The notes: generated from the letters alone by a model not told the origin. 64,000 bases of DNA from Bacilli bacterium (GCA_017409785.1 JAFQSD010000001.1:429617-493616); one strand, 5' to 3'; positions 28,539 through 37,500 are shown, counted from the stretch's first letter. Translations and numbers: made by a program.

Positions 28539-29087
28539 CTATTTTTTATACACTTTCTTACTACCAATAACCTTTGGAAATGTCTCTTCAAAAAACTCAG
28601 CAAATTCTCCTTGTGAATCTTCTCCACTTCCAAAATAAGTAATTCCATCAGTAGCAAATCTAATACCATCACGAAGTGATTCTAAATAATGATAATTACT
28701 TGTAAAACTCTGATAAGTAAAAAATGCTAACTTATACATCTCTGAAAAATTATCACTATCAGTAGCAGACTTCATTCTTTCAAAATAATCTTTATATCTT
28801 TCTGCCAAACAACTAATTCTCAAAACAACCCCTGTATCTCTATCAAACTGTTCTAAGTTTTCTTCTTCATATCCAAATAAATCTAAAAAGAAATTCTTAA
28901 CTTTAGTAACTTGTTCATCTTTAAAATTATCAGCCATAGCTCTGTTTGAACTACTAATAGTTTCATCCATATCATCAGTAAAAACATCTAAAACTACTCT
29001 TGTTGCAATCTCCTTTTCTGCAACACCATCAGTTTCAAATAACATGTATTCTGTTTTAATTTTTTCAACTGAACTCATACTACTCAT
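28539..29087 (-). CDS. Unknown protein, paralogue of the 27979 gene
   Basis: The 182-residue product starts at the ATG of ATGAGTAG, overlapping the stop of the transglutaminase-like gene by 8 bases, with AAAGGAAG upstream; in-frame codons further upstream lie inside that gene. It shares three blocks with the downstream paralogue. No membrane helix, signal or known motif is seen. A substrate, inhibitor or partner of the upstream protein is possible but only inferred from coupling. Confidence 0.55.
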   Translation of the reverse strand: MSSMSSVEKIKTEYMLFETDGVAEKEIATRVVLDVFTDDMDETISSSNRAMADNFKDEQVTKVKNFFLDLFGYEEENLEQFDRDTGVVLRISCLAERYKDYFERMKSATDSDNFSEMYKLAFFTYQSFTSNYHYLESLRDGIRFATDGITYFGSGEDSQGEFAEFFEETFPKVIGSKKVYKK

Positions 29088-29700
29088 CTTCCTTTCTTTT
29101 ATACATAACTGGATTATTAGATTTAAATTCAGCAATTTCACTATACATACTAGCAAGGGATTCTCTAACATCATTAAGTTCATCTTGATCAATAACTAAT
29201 GAATCATAACCAATTTCCTCTTTAAATCTATCTATATGTTCTCTAAGAATCCTTCTATAAACATTATTTTCTAGGCTGCCTTCTAAATCTTCAATCCAAC
29301 AAACAAATGATTCATTAAATCCTGGATTAGTTAAATAATCTTTTGTACATTTATCAACTTCTTCATCACTAACAACAAAGCTAGATAAAACTCCATCTTT
29401 TTCATAATAGCAATCTTTATCCCACATTAATACTTCCGTTGTATCATAAACACAGTCATCTTTTTCAACCCAAGAATGATCTTCTCCATCTAAAACTGTT
29501 AATTTACCTTCAACCCTTTTTGAACCAGGAATAACATATGTTAATAAACTAGCACAAAAATGACAATAAGTATTAGTTTTTCTTCCATCTAACAATAAGA
29601 AAGAAATTGGCATACCACAAAATCTAACATTATACATTGCATCAATAGTGTCCTTATCATAAGGCCCATAATGCACAAAAGCTTCATACTTATCTGCCAT
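29080..29700 (-). CDS. Transglutaminase/papain-fold-like protein
   Basis: The 206-residue protein has a Cys-His-Asp order typical of transglutaminase-like folds: CHFCASLL near residue 47 (candidate nucleophile Cys), DHSWVE near 74 and VYDTT near 84. No signal peptide or membrane helix is present. The SD is GGGGG/AGG. It begins a three-gene cassette with two paralogous proteins of 182 residues. It may be a protease, a cross-linking enzyme or an inactive relative; the fold call rests on these short motifs only. Confidence 0.5.
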   Translation of the reverse strand: MADKYEAFVHYGPYDKDTIDAMYNVRFCGMPISFLLLDGRKTNTYCHFCASLLTYVIPGSKRVEGKLTVLDGEDHSWVEKDDCVYDTTEVLMWDKDCYYEKDGVLSSFVVSDEEVDKCTKDYLTNPGFNESFVCWIEDLEGSLENNVYRRILREHIDRFKEEIGYDSLVIDQDELNDVRESLASMYSEIAEFKSNNPVMYKRKEDE

Positions 29701-29781
29701 ACCTATTCCCCCAAAAGTAGATTATAGTATATCATTTTTTCACTAATTCGTAAACCTTATTTATAAAATAAACAACAAAAA

Positions 29782-29806
29782 AACACCAGCAAATCTGCAT
29801 AGTGTT
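29782..29806 (-). terminator. Terminator after yqeH
   Basis: AACAC...GCA-GATT-TGC...GTGTT with seven Ts on the minus strand. Confidence 0.75.
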
Positions 29807-29817
29807 ATATAACTAAA

Positions 29818-30828
29818 TTAAATTAAAGACTTTCTCATATATGTTTCAACATCTTTATTAATGTAAACATCAATTGTACCTTTATTAACAATCTTAATAA
29901 AACCAAGTCCTGTAATTGCTAAATCTTCTTCATATCCAACTTGATAAGTTACTTTATTTAAATCTTTAAGAGTATCATGATTACTAGAATTTAATAATCT
30001 CTTAATACTTAAATCATTTGAAACAAATAATGTAAAACTATTCTTCTCACCTTCAACATAATCAATTCTAATTAAATCTTCAATAACAATCGATTGATTA
30101 CGACGAAGTTGAAATGTTTTAGGTTTAATTTCTTTTTTAGGAGAAATCTTCTTAGTCATCTTCTCATCAACATGATTTAATATTGATCCATTTTGTACTA
30201 AACCTGGAGTATCAAATAAAGTTAAATGATCATTAATTTCAATTTTTACTGTATTTAATGTTGTTGATGGAAGTGGAGACATTGTTAACTCTTGAGCATT
30301 ATCTGAATAATTTTGAATTAATTTATTAATTAAACTACTCTTTCCAGCATTAGTATGTCCCACAACATAAACATTTTTAGAAGTTTGATGAAATTTAATT
30401 CTACGTAATAAATGATCAATATTATAATTTTTCGTAGCACTTATAACTATAATTTCTTCAAAATGTAAATTCATACTTTCTAAATAAGCAATTAACTTTT
30501 CTTCTTTAACAGATTTAGGTAATGCATCTTTCTTATTTAAAACTAAAATCATTTTATTAGGAATTAAATTTCTAATTTGTTCTAAATTCTTTTCTAAGTT
30601 AATTAAATCTGTAATATATAAAACTAAATCTTTAGTTTCAGCTACACCCTTAAGTATACTAATATATTCTTCATTAGACTTAGTAACAACTTGATATTCA
30701 CCATAGTTTTTCATTCTAAAACATCTTTGGCATATATCATTTTCAATACTTGTCGTATATCCTTCTTGAAGTATATTTTCATCTTGTAGTAAAACACCAC
30801 ACCCCAAGCATTTCTTCTCACTACTCAT
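29818..30828 (-). CDS. yqeH: Ribosome-biogenesis GTPase YqeH
   Basis: YqeH is a circularly permuted GTPase needed for 30S assembly. The 336-residue protein has an N-terminal zinc finger (CLGCGVLLQ...CQRCF), the G4 NKKDAL near 103 ahead of the G1 GHTNAGKSSL near 157, and G3 DTPG near 206, i.e. the G4-G5-G1-G2-G3 order. It overlaps yqeG by 8 bases, as in Bacillus, but the aroE-yhbY-nadD genes that usually follow are absent. Confidence 0.92.
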   Translation of the reverse strand: MSSEKKCLGCGVLLQDENILQEGYTTSIENDICQRCFRMKNYGEYQVVTKSNEEYISILKGVAETKDLVLYITDLINLEKNLEQIRNLIPNKMILVLNKKDALPKSVKEEKLIAYLESMNLHFEEIIVISATKNYNIDHLLRRIKFHQTSKNVYVVGHTNAGKSSLINKLIQNYSDNAQELTMSPLPSTTLNTVKIEINDHLTLFDTPGLVQNGSILNHVDEKMTKKISPKKEIKPKTFQLRRNQSIVIEDLIRIDYVEGEKNSFTLFVSNDLSIKRLLNSSNHDTLKDLNKVTYQVGYEEDLAITGLGFIKIVNKGTIDVYINKDVETYMRKSLI

Positions 30829-31339
30829 AATAACTTCCTTTCTTAAAAATACCCTTTTTCTCGTATTTTTTTACTATAGCCCCTTCTATTTTTCTATTTA
30901 AACCTGTAATTTTTAAATCTTTAACTCCAAGTGGATCAACTAAAATTGTCATAACTCCATATAAGTTACCTGATAAAATATCAGTAACCATTTGATCCCC
31001 TATCATAGCCATTTCACATTTTTTAAAACCACATCTTTTTCTAATTCTCATTAATCCTTTAGGAAGTGGTTTTAAACTAAATGATTCTCCTTCTATTTCT
31101 AAATCCTCAATATATGGAAGAATTCTTTTTCTTGTATTATTAGAACTAATAAAGATTGTAAAATCTTTTTTTAATTTCTTTAATAATTTTTTAACTTCTT
31201 TAGGACATTTTTCTTCATCAATTAAACCTAAAGTATTATCTAAATCAAATACTAAACACTTAATACCTTTTTTCTTTAATTGTTCATAGTCTATATCAAA
31301 AATATTCTTTTTATACATCATTGGCTTATATAATGCCAT
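30821..31339 (-). CDS. yqeG: HAD-family phosphatase YqeG
   Basis: The 172-residue protein has HAD motif I VFDLDNTL near residue 33, motif II ISSNNTR near 66, and the GDQMVTD motif III/IV near 120. YqeG belongs to HAD IIIA phosphatases of unsettled substrate, coupled to yqeH in Firmicutes. The ATG at 31339 follows AGGTGAT; the GTG three codons upstream lies inside the SD. Confidence 0.88.
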   Translation of the reverse strand: MALYKPMMYKKNIFDIDYEQLKKKGIKCLVFDLDNTLGLIDEEKCPKEVKKLLKKLKKDFTIFISSNNTRKRILPYIEDLEIEGESFSLKPLPKGLMRIRKRCGFKKCEMAMIGDQMVTDILSGNLYGVMTILVDPLGVKDLKITGLNRKIEGAIVKKYEKKGIFKKGSYYE

Positions 31340-31382
31340 AAAAATCACCTGTTTACATTATAACTCAATTTTTAATATAAGT

Positions 31383-32801
31383 CTAATTATTTACACGTTG
31401 TTTTACCATTGTTGTGTCCATAGTAATTTTTTCAAATGTATAACCATTATTTTTTCCATACTTAATAATATCTCTTAAAGCATCTCTTGTATATGTCTTA
31501 ATGTCATGCATTAAAACCATATTTACACGATCTTTTCTTAAGTTATTAACTACATTATTTTTTATTTGTGTAGGTGTTGGTGCTGGACCACCAGCAGCAT
31601 CTCCACTAGAAACATTCCAATCATAATATTTATAACCTCTATTAACTACTTCTTTAGTTAAAGCACTCATAATACCAACTGAATAGTTTCTACTAACAGT
31701 ATTACTAGAACCACCTGGGAATCTAATAATAGTTGCATCATATCCTGTAATTCTTTTAACTCTCGCTTTAACACTATTTAAATCATTAAAATAACTATCA
31801 ACTGATGCATATACAGTAGCATAATTATGACTAGCTGTATGAAGTGCCACAGTATGACCTTCATCATACATTCTCTTAATTAATTCATCCGGTCCTTTAT
31901 TAGTTACAAAAAAAGTTGCCTCTACTCCCTCTTCTTTTAATATATCTAAAATCTTATCAGTAGTTCCCCATTGTGGACCATCATCAAATGTTAAATAGAT
32001 TGTGCCCACTTTATTTCTTTCTGAAACACGTACACTTCTTGAAATACTACTTGTATTTCCGCTACTATCTTTAATTGTATAAGTCACTTCATAAGTTCCA
32101 ACTTGCCCTGTATTTACAGGATTACTAACTGTAATCTTACTAGTAATATCTCCTTCACAATTGTCTTTAGCAACAGCTCCTTGATCACTATATGCTTCAT
32201 TTAAAAATACATAAGCATATTTATCGCCAACAAGTTCAATACTTGGATTTTCTTTATCTTCATAAACTATTTCTTTTTCATATTTTGCTTCATTACCAGA
32301 ACTATCGGTAACACTATAAATTACTTTCTTATCAGTAGCCTTAATATTAACCTTTTTACTTAAATCACCATCATAATTATCTGTAGCTTTAATATCTTCT
32401 TTAACATACTTTGTTCCAGGACATAAATAAATCTTCTTACTCTCTCCTAAAACTAAAACTGGCTTTTCATTGTCTACAACCTTAACAGTTCTAACTACTT
32501 TTCTTCCAAATGTCCCTTCAACTTCATAATTAATTTTATACGTACCAAGTTTAGAAGTATTAACTTTACCACTAACTTTAACTTCATTACTTATGTCTTT
32601 ATCAATTCTCTTTGCAGTAAACCCTTTTTCTTTATATTCTTCCTTATAATTTAATACAACAACACTATCTCCTTTTAGTTTTATTTGTGGAAACAATAAA
32701 TAGTTTACACAAACAACTCCTAAAACTAATATACTTAGTAATATAAATAATAACCCTGTTTTATTAATTTTACTTTTTACTTTAAGCTTTACTTCAGACA
32801 T
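31383..32801 (-). CDS. Membrane-anchored polysaccharide deacetylase with Ig-like repeats
   Basis: The 472-residue protein has an N-terminal membrane anchor (about 15-37), three bacterial Ig-like/HYR (DUF5011-type) domains (about 40-260), then a NodB-type carbohydrate esterase 4 domain: TFDDGP near 273, the zinc ligands HTASH near 322, RFPGGSS near 358, DWNVSSGDA near 393 and a final MHDI near 430. It probably removes N-acetyl groups from peptidoglycan or another surface glycan outside the cell. It lies next to the sigma-K-like gene, but no shared operon is evident. Confidence 0.88.
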   Translation of the reverse strand: MSEVKLKVKSKINKTGLLFILLSILVLGVVCVNYLLFPQIKLKGDSVVVLNYKEEYKEKGFTAKRIDKDISNEVKVSGKVNTSKLGTYKINYEVEGTFGRKVVRTVKVVDNEKPVLVLGESKKIYLCPGTKYVKEDIKATDNYDGDLSKKVNIKATDKKVIYSVTDSSGNEAKYEKEIVYEDKENPSIELVGDKYAYVFLNEAYSDQGAVAKDNCEGDITSKITVSNPVNTGQVGTYEVTYTIKDSSGNTSSISRSVRVSERNKVGTIYLTFDDGPQWGTTDKILDILKEEGVEATFFVTNKGPDELIKRMYDEGHTVALHTASHNYATVYASVDSYFNDLNSVKARVKRITGYDATIIRFPGGSSNTVSRNYSVGIMSALTKEVVNRGYKYYDWNVSSGDAAGGPAPTPTQIKNNVVNNLRKDRVNMVLMHDIKTYTRDALRDIIKYGKNNGYTFEKITMDTTMVKQRVNN

Positions 32802-32867
32802 AATACTTCCACACTTTCTACAAAAATTATACCGATTTTTTCTACATTTGTCTACTATTGTAAGGTA

Positions 32868-33557
32868 CTAACACTTATCATTCTTAATAAATTCATTTAA
32901 TATTTTTTCTAAAGCTTTTTTCTCAATTCGAGACACATAACTTCTAGAAATATTCATTTTTCGAGAAATTACTTTTTGTGTCTCACATGGTTTGTTAAAC
33001 AAACCATACCTTCTAATAATTACCTCTTTTTCTCGTTTAGTTAATACATCTAAATATTTATTTAATAAAGAAATATTTTCCTTTAATTCTAATCTATCAA
33101 GAAAATCTGGACTACTAGCTTTAATAATATCAATCATTGATATCTCTCCACCATCTTTATCATAGCCAATAACTTCATTCATTGAAATATCTTTACTATA
33201 CTTATTATTACTTCTAAAAAACATTAGTATTTCATTCTCAATACATTTAGCACAATACGTAGTAATCTTTACTCCTTTATCTAAAGAATAAGTATCTACA
33301 CCTTTTATTAAACCAATTGTACCAATACTAATTAAATCATCATTTGAAACAAACTTACTTTCATACTTTTTAATAATATGTGCAACTAATCTTAAGTTAT
33401 GTTCTATAAGTTTATTTCTAGCATTCTTATCTCCATTTAATTTCAATTTAATAAACATTTCCTCATCCTCACTACTAAGAGGTTCAGGGAAACTTTCATT
33501 AGAATAACTCCCTGTAAAACAAAATAAATTTTTAAAAAAATCAAATAAAAAAAACAT
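32868..33557 (-). CDS. sigK: Sigma-K-like sporulation sigma factor
   Basis: The 229-residue protein resembles pro-sigma-K of spore-formers. It has a hydrophobic 20-residue N-terminal pro-region, then FPEPLSSEDEE, ARNKLIEHNLRLVAHI, DLISIGTIGLIKGVDTY and TTYCAKCIENEILMF in region 2, and the C-terminal SRSYVSRIEKKALEKIL helix. In known spore-formers the pro-region is cut by SpoIVFB in the mother cell. No skin-like interruption is present: the gene is intact. A YjcZ-like micropeptide follows at 34117 in the upstream direction. No other clear sporulation gene lies in the window. Confidence 0.85.
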   Translation of the reverse strand: MFFLFDFFKNLFCFTGSYSNESFPEPLSSEDEEMFIKLKLNGDKNARNKLIEHNLRLVAHIIKKYESKFVSNDDLISIGTIGLIKGVDTYSLDKGVKITTYCAKCIENEILMFFRSNNKYSKDISMNEVIGYDKDGGEISMIDIIKASSPDFLDRLELKENISLLNKYLDVLTKREKEVIIRRYGLFNKPCETQKVISRKMNISRSYVSRIEKKALEKILNEFIKNDKC

Positions 33558-33591
33558 ATAATCACTCCCCTAAATTATATGTCTAAAAAAA

Positions 33592-34050
33592 TCATTTTTT
33601 GTCATAAACTCTTTTCCCTATAAAGTAATAACTAATTATTGCGAGTAATGATCCCAAAAAGTCTAGCAAAACATCCTTTACCTGTCCACTTCTACCAGGA
33701 ACTAATAATTGATGAATCTCATCACTACAAGCATATAAAAGGCAAACTCCACCAGCAACTAAAATAGTTTTATAATTAAATAAATAAAACTCATTAATAA
33801 AACTTACTACTAATAATCCTAATATAAAATAAACTCCAACATGGGCTCCTTTTCTAACAGGAACAACTAAATATGTAGTCCATTTTTCTTTTTCTGCATC
33901 AGATAAATCTCTACCTAAAATAGTTTCAACTGTTCTAATTATAAATCCATCACTTTTCTTAGTTGAAACAACACCACTATCATTAGAAAAAGAAAATATT
34001 AATCCCATCCATAAAATAATTAATAATAGTTTTATTAATTTCTTAATCAC
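33592..34050 (-). CDS. VanZ-family membrane protein
   Basis: The 152-residue protein has about four transmembrane helices and the VanZ stretches FSNDSG near 24, KGAHVGVYFILG near 70 and DEIHQLLVPGRSGQVKDVLLDFLG near 111 (given as DEIHQLLVPGR and KDVLLDFLG). VanZ-like proteins are linked to glycopeptide tolerance in some species, but in most the job is unknown. The start is probably GTG with AAGGTGAT upstream. Confidence 0.85.
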   Translation of the reverse strand: MIKKLIKLLLIILWMGLIFSFSNDSGVVSTKKSDGFIIRTVETILGRDLSDAEKEKWTTYLVVPVRKGAHVGVYFILGLLVVSFINEFYLFNYKTILVAGGVCLLYACSDEIHQLLVPGRSGQVKDVLLDFLGSLLAIISYYFIGKRVYDKK

Positions 34051-34102
34051 TTTTATCACCTTACTAAAATATATCTAAAATAATCTTAATTTGCAAGAAA
34101 AA

Positions 34103-34118
34103 AGAAGCAAACGCTTCT
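34103..34118 (-). terminator. Terminator after the YjcZ-like gene
   Basis: AGAAGC-GTTT-GCTTCT followed by six Ts on the minus strand, touching the stop codon. Confidence 0.8.
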
Positions 34119-34251
34119 ATCTATTATTACATCCATTACAACTATCATTACCTCTAAATAAGAATAAAATAATAAAAACAATTAATATAATCCATAACCA
34201 AGAACCATTTCCACCATTATTTCCATAATTACAGCAACCACCATAATACAT
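34117..34251 (-). CDS. YjcZ-like micropeptide, Gly/Asn-rich with one membrane helix
   Basis: A 44-codon gene: N-terminal MYYGGCCNYGNNGGNG, then a helix SWLWIILIVFIILFLF, then RGNDSCNGCNNR. The Gly-rich head followed by one transmembrane helix resembles the YjcZ/SscA class of very short proteins found in spore-formers. The ATG at 34251 follows AAAGGAG by about 7 bases; a second ATG at 34257 lies too near the SD. It lies near the sigma-K-like gene, consistent with a sporulation link but not proof. Confidence 0.65.
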   Translation of the reverse strand: MYYGGCCNYGNNGGNGSWLWIILIVFIILFLFRGNDSCNGCNNR

Positions 34252-34306
34252 AAGCATTCTCCTTTCACTATATTATATTTAAAAATATATTTTATGTGAA
34301 ATAAAA

Positions 34307-34336
34307 AAGCGTTTATCAATTAAGATAAACACTTTT
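34307..34336 (-). terminator. Terminator after the 34339 gene
   Basis: AAAAGTGTTTATC...GATAAACGCTTT hairpin with T-run on the minus strand. Confidence 0.78.
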
Positions 34337-34338
34337 AA

Positions 34339-34803
34339 TTATTTTCTACAAACAACTTGTGCTTGTGGCTCATCACTAATATAGTATTCTTTTGAACTAT
34401 TTAGATTAATAAAGAAGTTTTCCATTCTAATATTATGAATATCACTAACCTTGTAACTAGCAACATCAATTGTTCCTGCTTTTGGTTTTTCTCCTTTTAA
34501 TTCAATTTCTAATGGTTCACCAGCACACAAATCATGATCACTATCATAATCTCCTAAACAAATATCACCTTTACTTGTAATGTAGTAACATCCATCTGGA
34601 ATATCTTCTCCACCATTAATATATGAAAGAATTGTTCTATCAACTTCACTTCTAAAAGTAATAACATTGTTCATCAACACTTCTTCATTTGAATGTTCAA
34701 CTGCATTAATAATTGTAGGAACCATTGCTACTAAAATCATACAAACAATTAAAATAACAAGAAACATTTCTTTAGATCCTACCCCATGATTATTCAATTT
34801 CAT
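34339..34803 (-). CDS. Atypical pilin-like single-pass protein
   Basis: The 154-residue protein begins MKLNNHGVGSKEMFLVILIVC, then more hydrophobic residues up to about 31. It has the look of a prepilin (short leader, helix ending in VPTIINAVEHSNEE) but lacks the GFTLIE consensus; Gly7 or Gly9 is followed by a Ser-Lys-Glu-Met in place of Phe-Thr-Leu-Ile-Glu. The head has four Cys. It lies 8 bases after murE, so it is probably co-transcribed with a cell-wall enzyme. Confidence 0.55.
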   Translation of the reverse strand: MKLNNHGVGSKEMFLVILIVCMILVAMVPTIINAVEHSNEEVLMNNVITFRSEVDRTILSYINGGEDIPDGCYYITSKGDICLGDYDSDHDLCAGEPLEIELKGEKPKAGTIDVASYKVSDIHNIRMENFFINLNSSKEYYISDEPQAQVVCRK

Positions 34804-34811
34804 ATTCTCAC

Positions 34812-36260
34812 CTACTTAGCCATTTCTTCTTTTATATTTCTATTTACAACCGCCTGATATGCTTCTTCCACATCATTAAAGTAAATAGTCTCAGTTTTTA
34901 ACTTTTGATATGTTTCATTTCCTTTACCAAGAATTAAAACCATATCTTTTTCTTTAGCCATATCAATAGCTTTTTGAATAGCAGTTCTTCTATCAATAAC
35001 TACCTCATAATTATCTTTTGTATCCTTAAAGTTTTGAATAATATCTTCACAAATCTTTTCAGGATCTTCACTTCTAGGATCTTCATAAGTAAATATTGCA
35101 TATGTTGCATTATTTACAACAACATCTCCAACTTGTGGTCTCTTTAGATAATCTCTTTCTCCAGCTTGACCAATAACCACAATACTACGATTAATATCTA
35201 AAGTATGAACAAAATTTAAAAGTCTTGTTATACCATTAGGAGTATGTGCATAATCAACCATAACATAATATGGTGTTTTTGTATTTAATAATTGAAGTCT
35301 ACCATCAATATATAAACTATCAATATTCTTTAATAAGTCTTCTAATTTAAAACCAAGTTCTAAACAAGTAAGCATCGCAGCTGCTAAATTATATACATTA
35401 AAATCACCAAGTAATGGACTAACAAAACTAAATTCATTTCCTTTATAATTAAATGTTATATCAGTCTTATTAGGGAAAACTTTAAAATTTACTATTTGTA
35501 AAGTATTTTCTTTATCTAACCCATATGTAAATACATTTCCATTACATGCATTTCTAACCTGTTCAAAGAATTTATCATCTTTATTTAAAACACAAATTCC
35601 ATCTTTTTTAGTTTGTTTAAATAATTGTAACTTACATTCAACGTAATTTTCAAAACTACCATGAATATTTAAATGTTCACTAGTTATATTTGTATAAACT
35701 GAAGCATCATATTCCATAGCTTGTAATCTTCCTCTAAAGAAAGCTTCACTACTAGCTTCTGTTGCAGCATATTTACAATTGAATCTAACAAACTCATCTA
35801 AGTAGTCATAAAGTAAATGAGCATCTGGTGTTGTATTTGGATTATCACCTTTAAACGCAGCACAACTTCTACCATTAGTACCAATGTAACCACATAAATC
35901 ACTACCAATTAAACTTTGAATAATAGTTGATACACTTGTTTTACCATCAGTACCAGTTACACCAATCATCTTTAATTTCTTATCAGGATAATCATATAAC
36001 TTTTGGCATAAGTAAGGTAGTTCTCTATTTGTATCAGGAACCTTAATAATAGGTACACTCTTATCTCGAATATCTTTACTAACTACAATAGCACTTGCTC
36101 CATTCTCTATCGCATTATCAATAAAGTCATGTCTATCGGCAGTAACTCCCATAGTACACACAAATAAATCTCCTGGTTCTACTTCTTTAGAATTAATAGA
36201 AACTCTCTTAATAACAATATCCGTACCAATCCCAGGATATAAATCATTTAATTTTTTCAT
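34812..36260 (-). CDS. murE: UDP-MurNAc-tripeptide synthetase
   Basis: MurE adds the third amino acid of the peptidoglycan stem using ATP. The 482-residue protein has the ATP loop GVTGTDGKTS near 103, the N-terminal UDP-binding domain, and the specificity motif DPRSEDP near 408. The DPRxE form is usual for meso-diaminopimelate ligases, while Lys ligases have different residues there, so DAP-type wall is inferred. The start at 36260 follows AGGTGA. Confidence 0.9.
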   Translation of the reverse strand: MKKLNDLYPGIGTDIVIKRVSINSKEVEPGDLFVCTMGVTADRHDFIDNAIENGASAIVVSKDIRDKSVPIIKVPDTNRELPYLCQKLYDYPDKKLKMIGVTGTDGKTSVSTIIQSLIGSDLCGYIGTNGRSCAAFKGDNPNTTPDAHLLYDYLDEFVRFNCKYAATEASSEAFFRGRLQAMEYDASVYTNITSEHLNIHGSFENYVECKLQLFKQTKKDGICVLNKDDKFFEQVRNACNGNVFTYGLDKENTLQIVNFKVFPNKTDITFNYKGNEFSFVSPLLGDFNVYNLAAAMLTCLELGFKLEDLLKNIDSLYIDGRLQLLNTKTPYYVMVDYAHTPNGITRLLNFVHTLDINRSIVVIGQAGERDYLKRPQVGDVVVNNATYAIFTYEDPRSEDPEKICEDIIQNFKDTKDNYEVVIDRRTAIQKAIDMAKEKDMVLILGKGNETYQKLKTETIYFNDVEEAYQAVVNRNIKEEMAK

Positions 36261-36315
36261 TTTATTCACCTACTATCATTATACAGTAAAGACTTTATAA
36301 ATAAAAGTTTTTTTC

Positions 36316-36344
36316 TTGATATAACACTTGATTTACGTTAAAAT
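36316..36344 (+). promoter_or_regulatory. Promoter of the arginase-like gene
   Basis: TTGATA (36316-36321) and TAAAAT (36339-36344) with 17 bases between, ahead of AAGGTGAT and the ATG at 36361. Confidence 0.7.
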
Positions 36345-36360
36345 TAATTAAGGTGATAAA

Positions 36361-37491
36361 ATGAAAACATTAATTATTGGTGCCGGAAGTGACCTAGGTG
36401 TTCACATTGATGGAGCTCACATCGGCCCAGTCCAACTATCAAGTGATTTACAAAGTTTTTACAAAGGAGATAGAATCTCTTTCGTACAAGATGAAAGTAT
36501 ACTAAAAAGTAGAAATCTATCAGATCGTCGAAAAAATGAATATGATATTGATAAATTCAATACTTCAGTATATAAAGCAATCGTAGAAAATTATAAAGAA
36601 GAATGCTTCCCAATCTTACTTGGAGGAGATCATTCAGTTGCAGTAGCATCAGCATTAGCAAGTGCAAAAAAATATACCGATATTGGTATTATTTGGGTAG
36701 ATGCACATGGTGACTATAATACATTTGACACTACTATCACAGGAAATATTCATGGACTACCCCTAGCAGCAATAACTGGTTATAAAAATCATGAATTAAG
36801 ATATTTCCATGATGGTAATACAATCAATCCTCAAAATGCAGTTATCGTTGGAGCCAGAAGTTTAGATGAAGCAGAAAAAGAAAATTTAAAATATTCTGGT
36901 GTAACTGTATTTACTACTGAAGATATAAAAACACGTGGTGTTGATGCCGTAATGAATGAAGCATTTGAAATAGCCTCTAAGAAAACAAAAGGTGTTCATG
37001 TTAGTTTTGATCTAGATGTAATTGATCCATCATTTGCTCCTGGAGTATCAGTTCCAGAATTCGATGGAATAACAGTTGAAGAAGCAATGGCTATCAATAA
37101 AAACATTGTTAATCATTTTGAAAGTGTAGTTTCATATGACTTAGTAGAATATAACCCTCTAAGAGATATTGAAAGAAGAACAGAACAAATCGCAATTAAC
37201 TTAGTTGCTCAAATTATTAAAGCTGCTGAGAAAAAAGATAAATATGGCAAAATTGATTTAACTCAAAAACAAGCAGAACAATACAAAATAAAAATTGTTC
37301 CTCCAAAAGAAGAACAAACAGAAGAAAATCCAGGATTTAAAATAGTACCACCAAGTGAACCTACTCCAGAACCAAGTACAACAGAAATCCCCACTGAAAC
37401 TCAAACACCAGTAGAAACACAAGTACCAGTAGAAACAACAGCACCTACTGAAACACCACAACCAACACTAGCACAACTAGATAGATTATAA
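36361..37491 (+). CDS. Arginase-family hydrolase with P/T/E-rich tail
   Basis: The 376-residue protein has the dinuclear manganese site of ureohydrolases: GGDHS near 87, DAHGD near 115 and SFDLDVIDPSFAPG near 215, and a usual-length catalytic domain (about 290). This splits arginine or agmatine into urea and ornithine or putrescine; the motifs fit arginase slightly better. From about 300 it carries an odd low-complexity tail with two KIVPP segments followed by Pro/Thr/Glu repeats (ETQTPVETQVPVETTAP). Arginases do not usually have such a tail. No signal peptide is seen. Confidence 0.85.
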   Translation: MKTLIIGAGSDLGVHIDGAHIGPVQLSSDLQSFYKGDRISFVQDESILKSRNLSDRRKNEYDIDKFNTSVYKAIVENYKEECFPILLGGDHSVAVASALASAKKYTDIGIIWVDAHGDYNTFDTTITGNIHGLPLAAITGYKNHELRYFHDGNTINPQNAVIVGARSLDEAEKENLKYSGVTVFTTEDIKTRGVDAVMNEAFEIASKKTKGVHVSFDLDVIDPSFAPGVSVPEFDGITVEEAMAINKNIVNHFESVVSYDLVEYNPLRDIERRTEQIAINLVAQIIKAAEKKDKYGKIDLTQKQAEQYKIKIVPPKEEQTEENPGFKIVPPSEPTPEPSTTEIPTETQTPVETQVPVETTAPTETPQPTLAQLDRL

Positions 37492-37500
37492 AAAAATAAA

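Noticed and set aside
37258..37461. Minus-strand frame rich in Cys and Trp opposite the arginase tail
   Set aside because: It is the complement of the P/T/E-coding repeats and lacks an SD.
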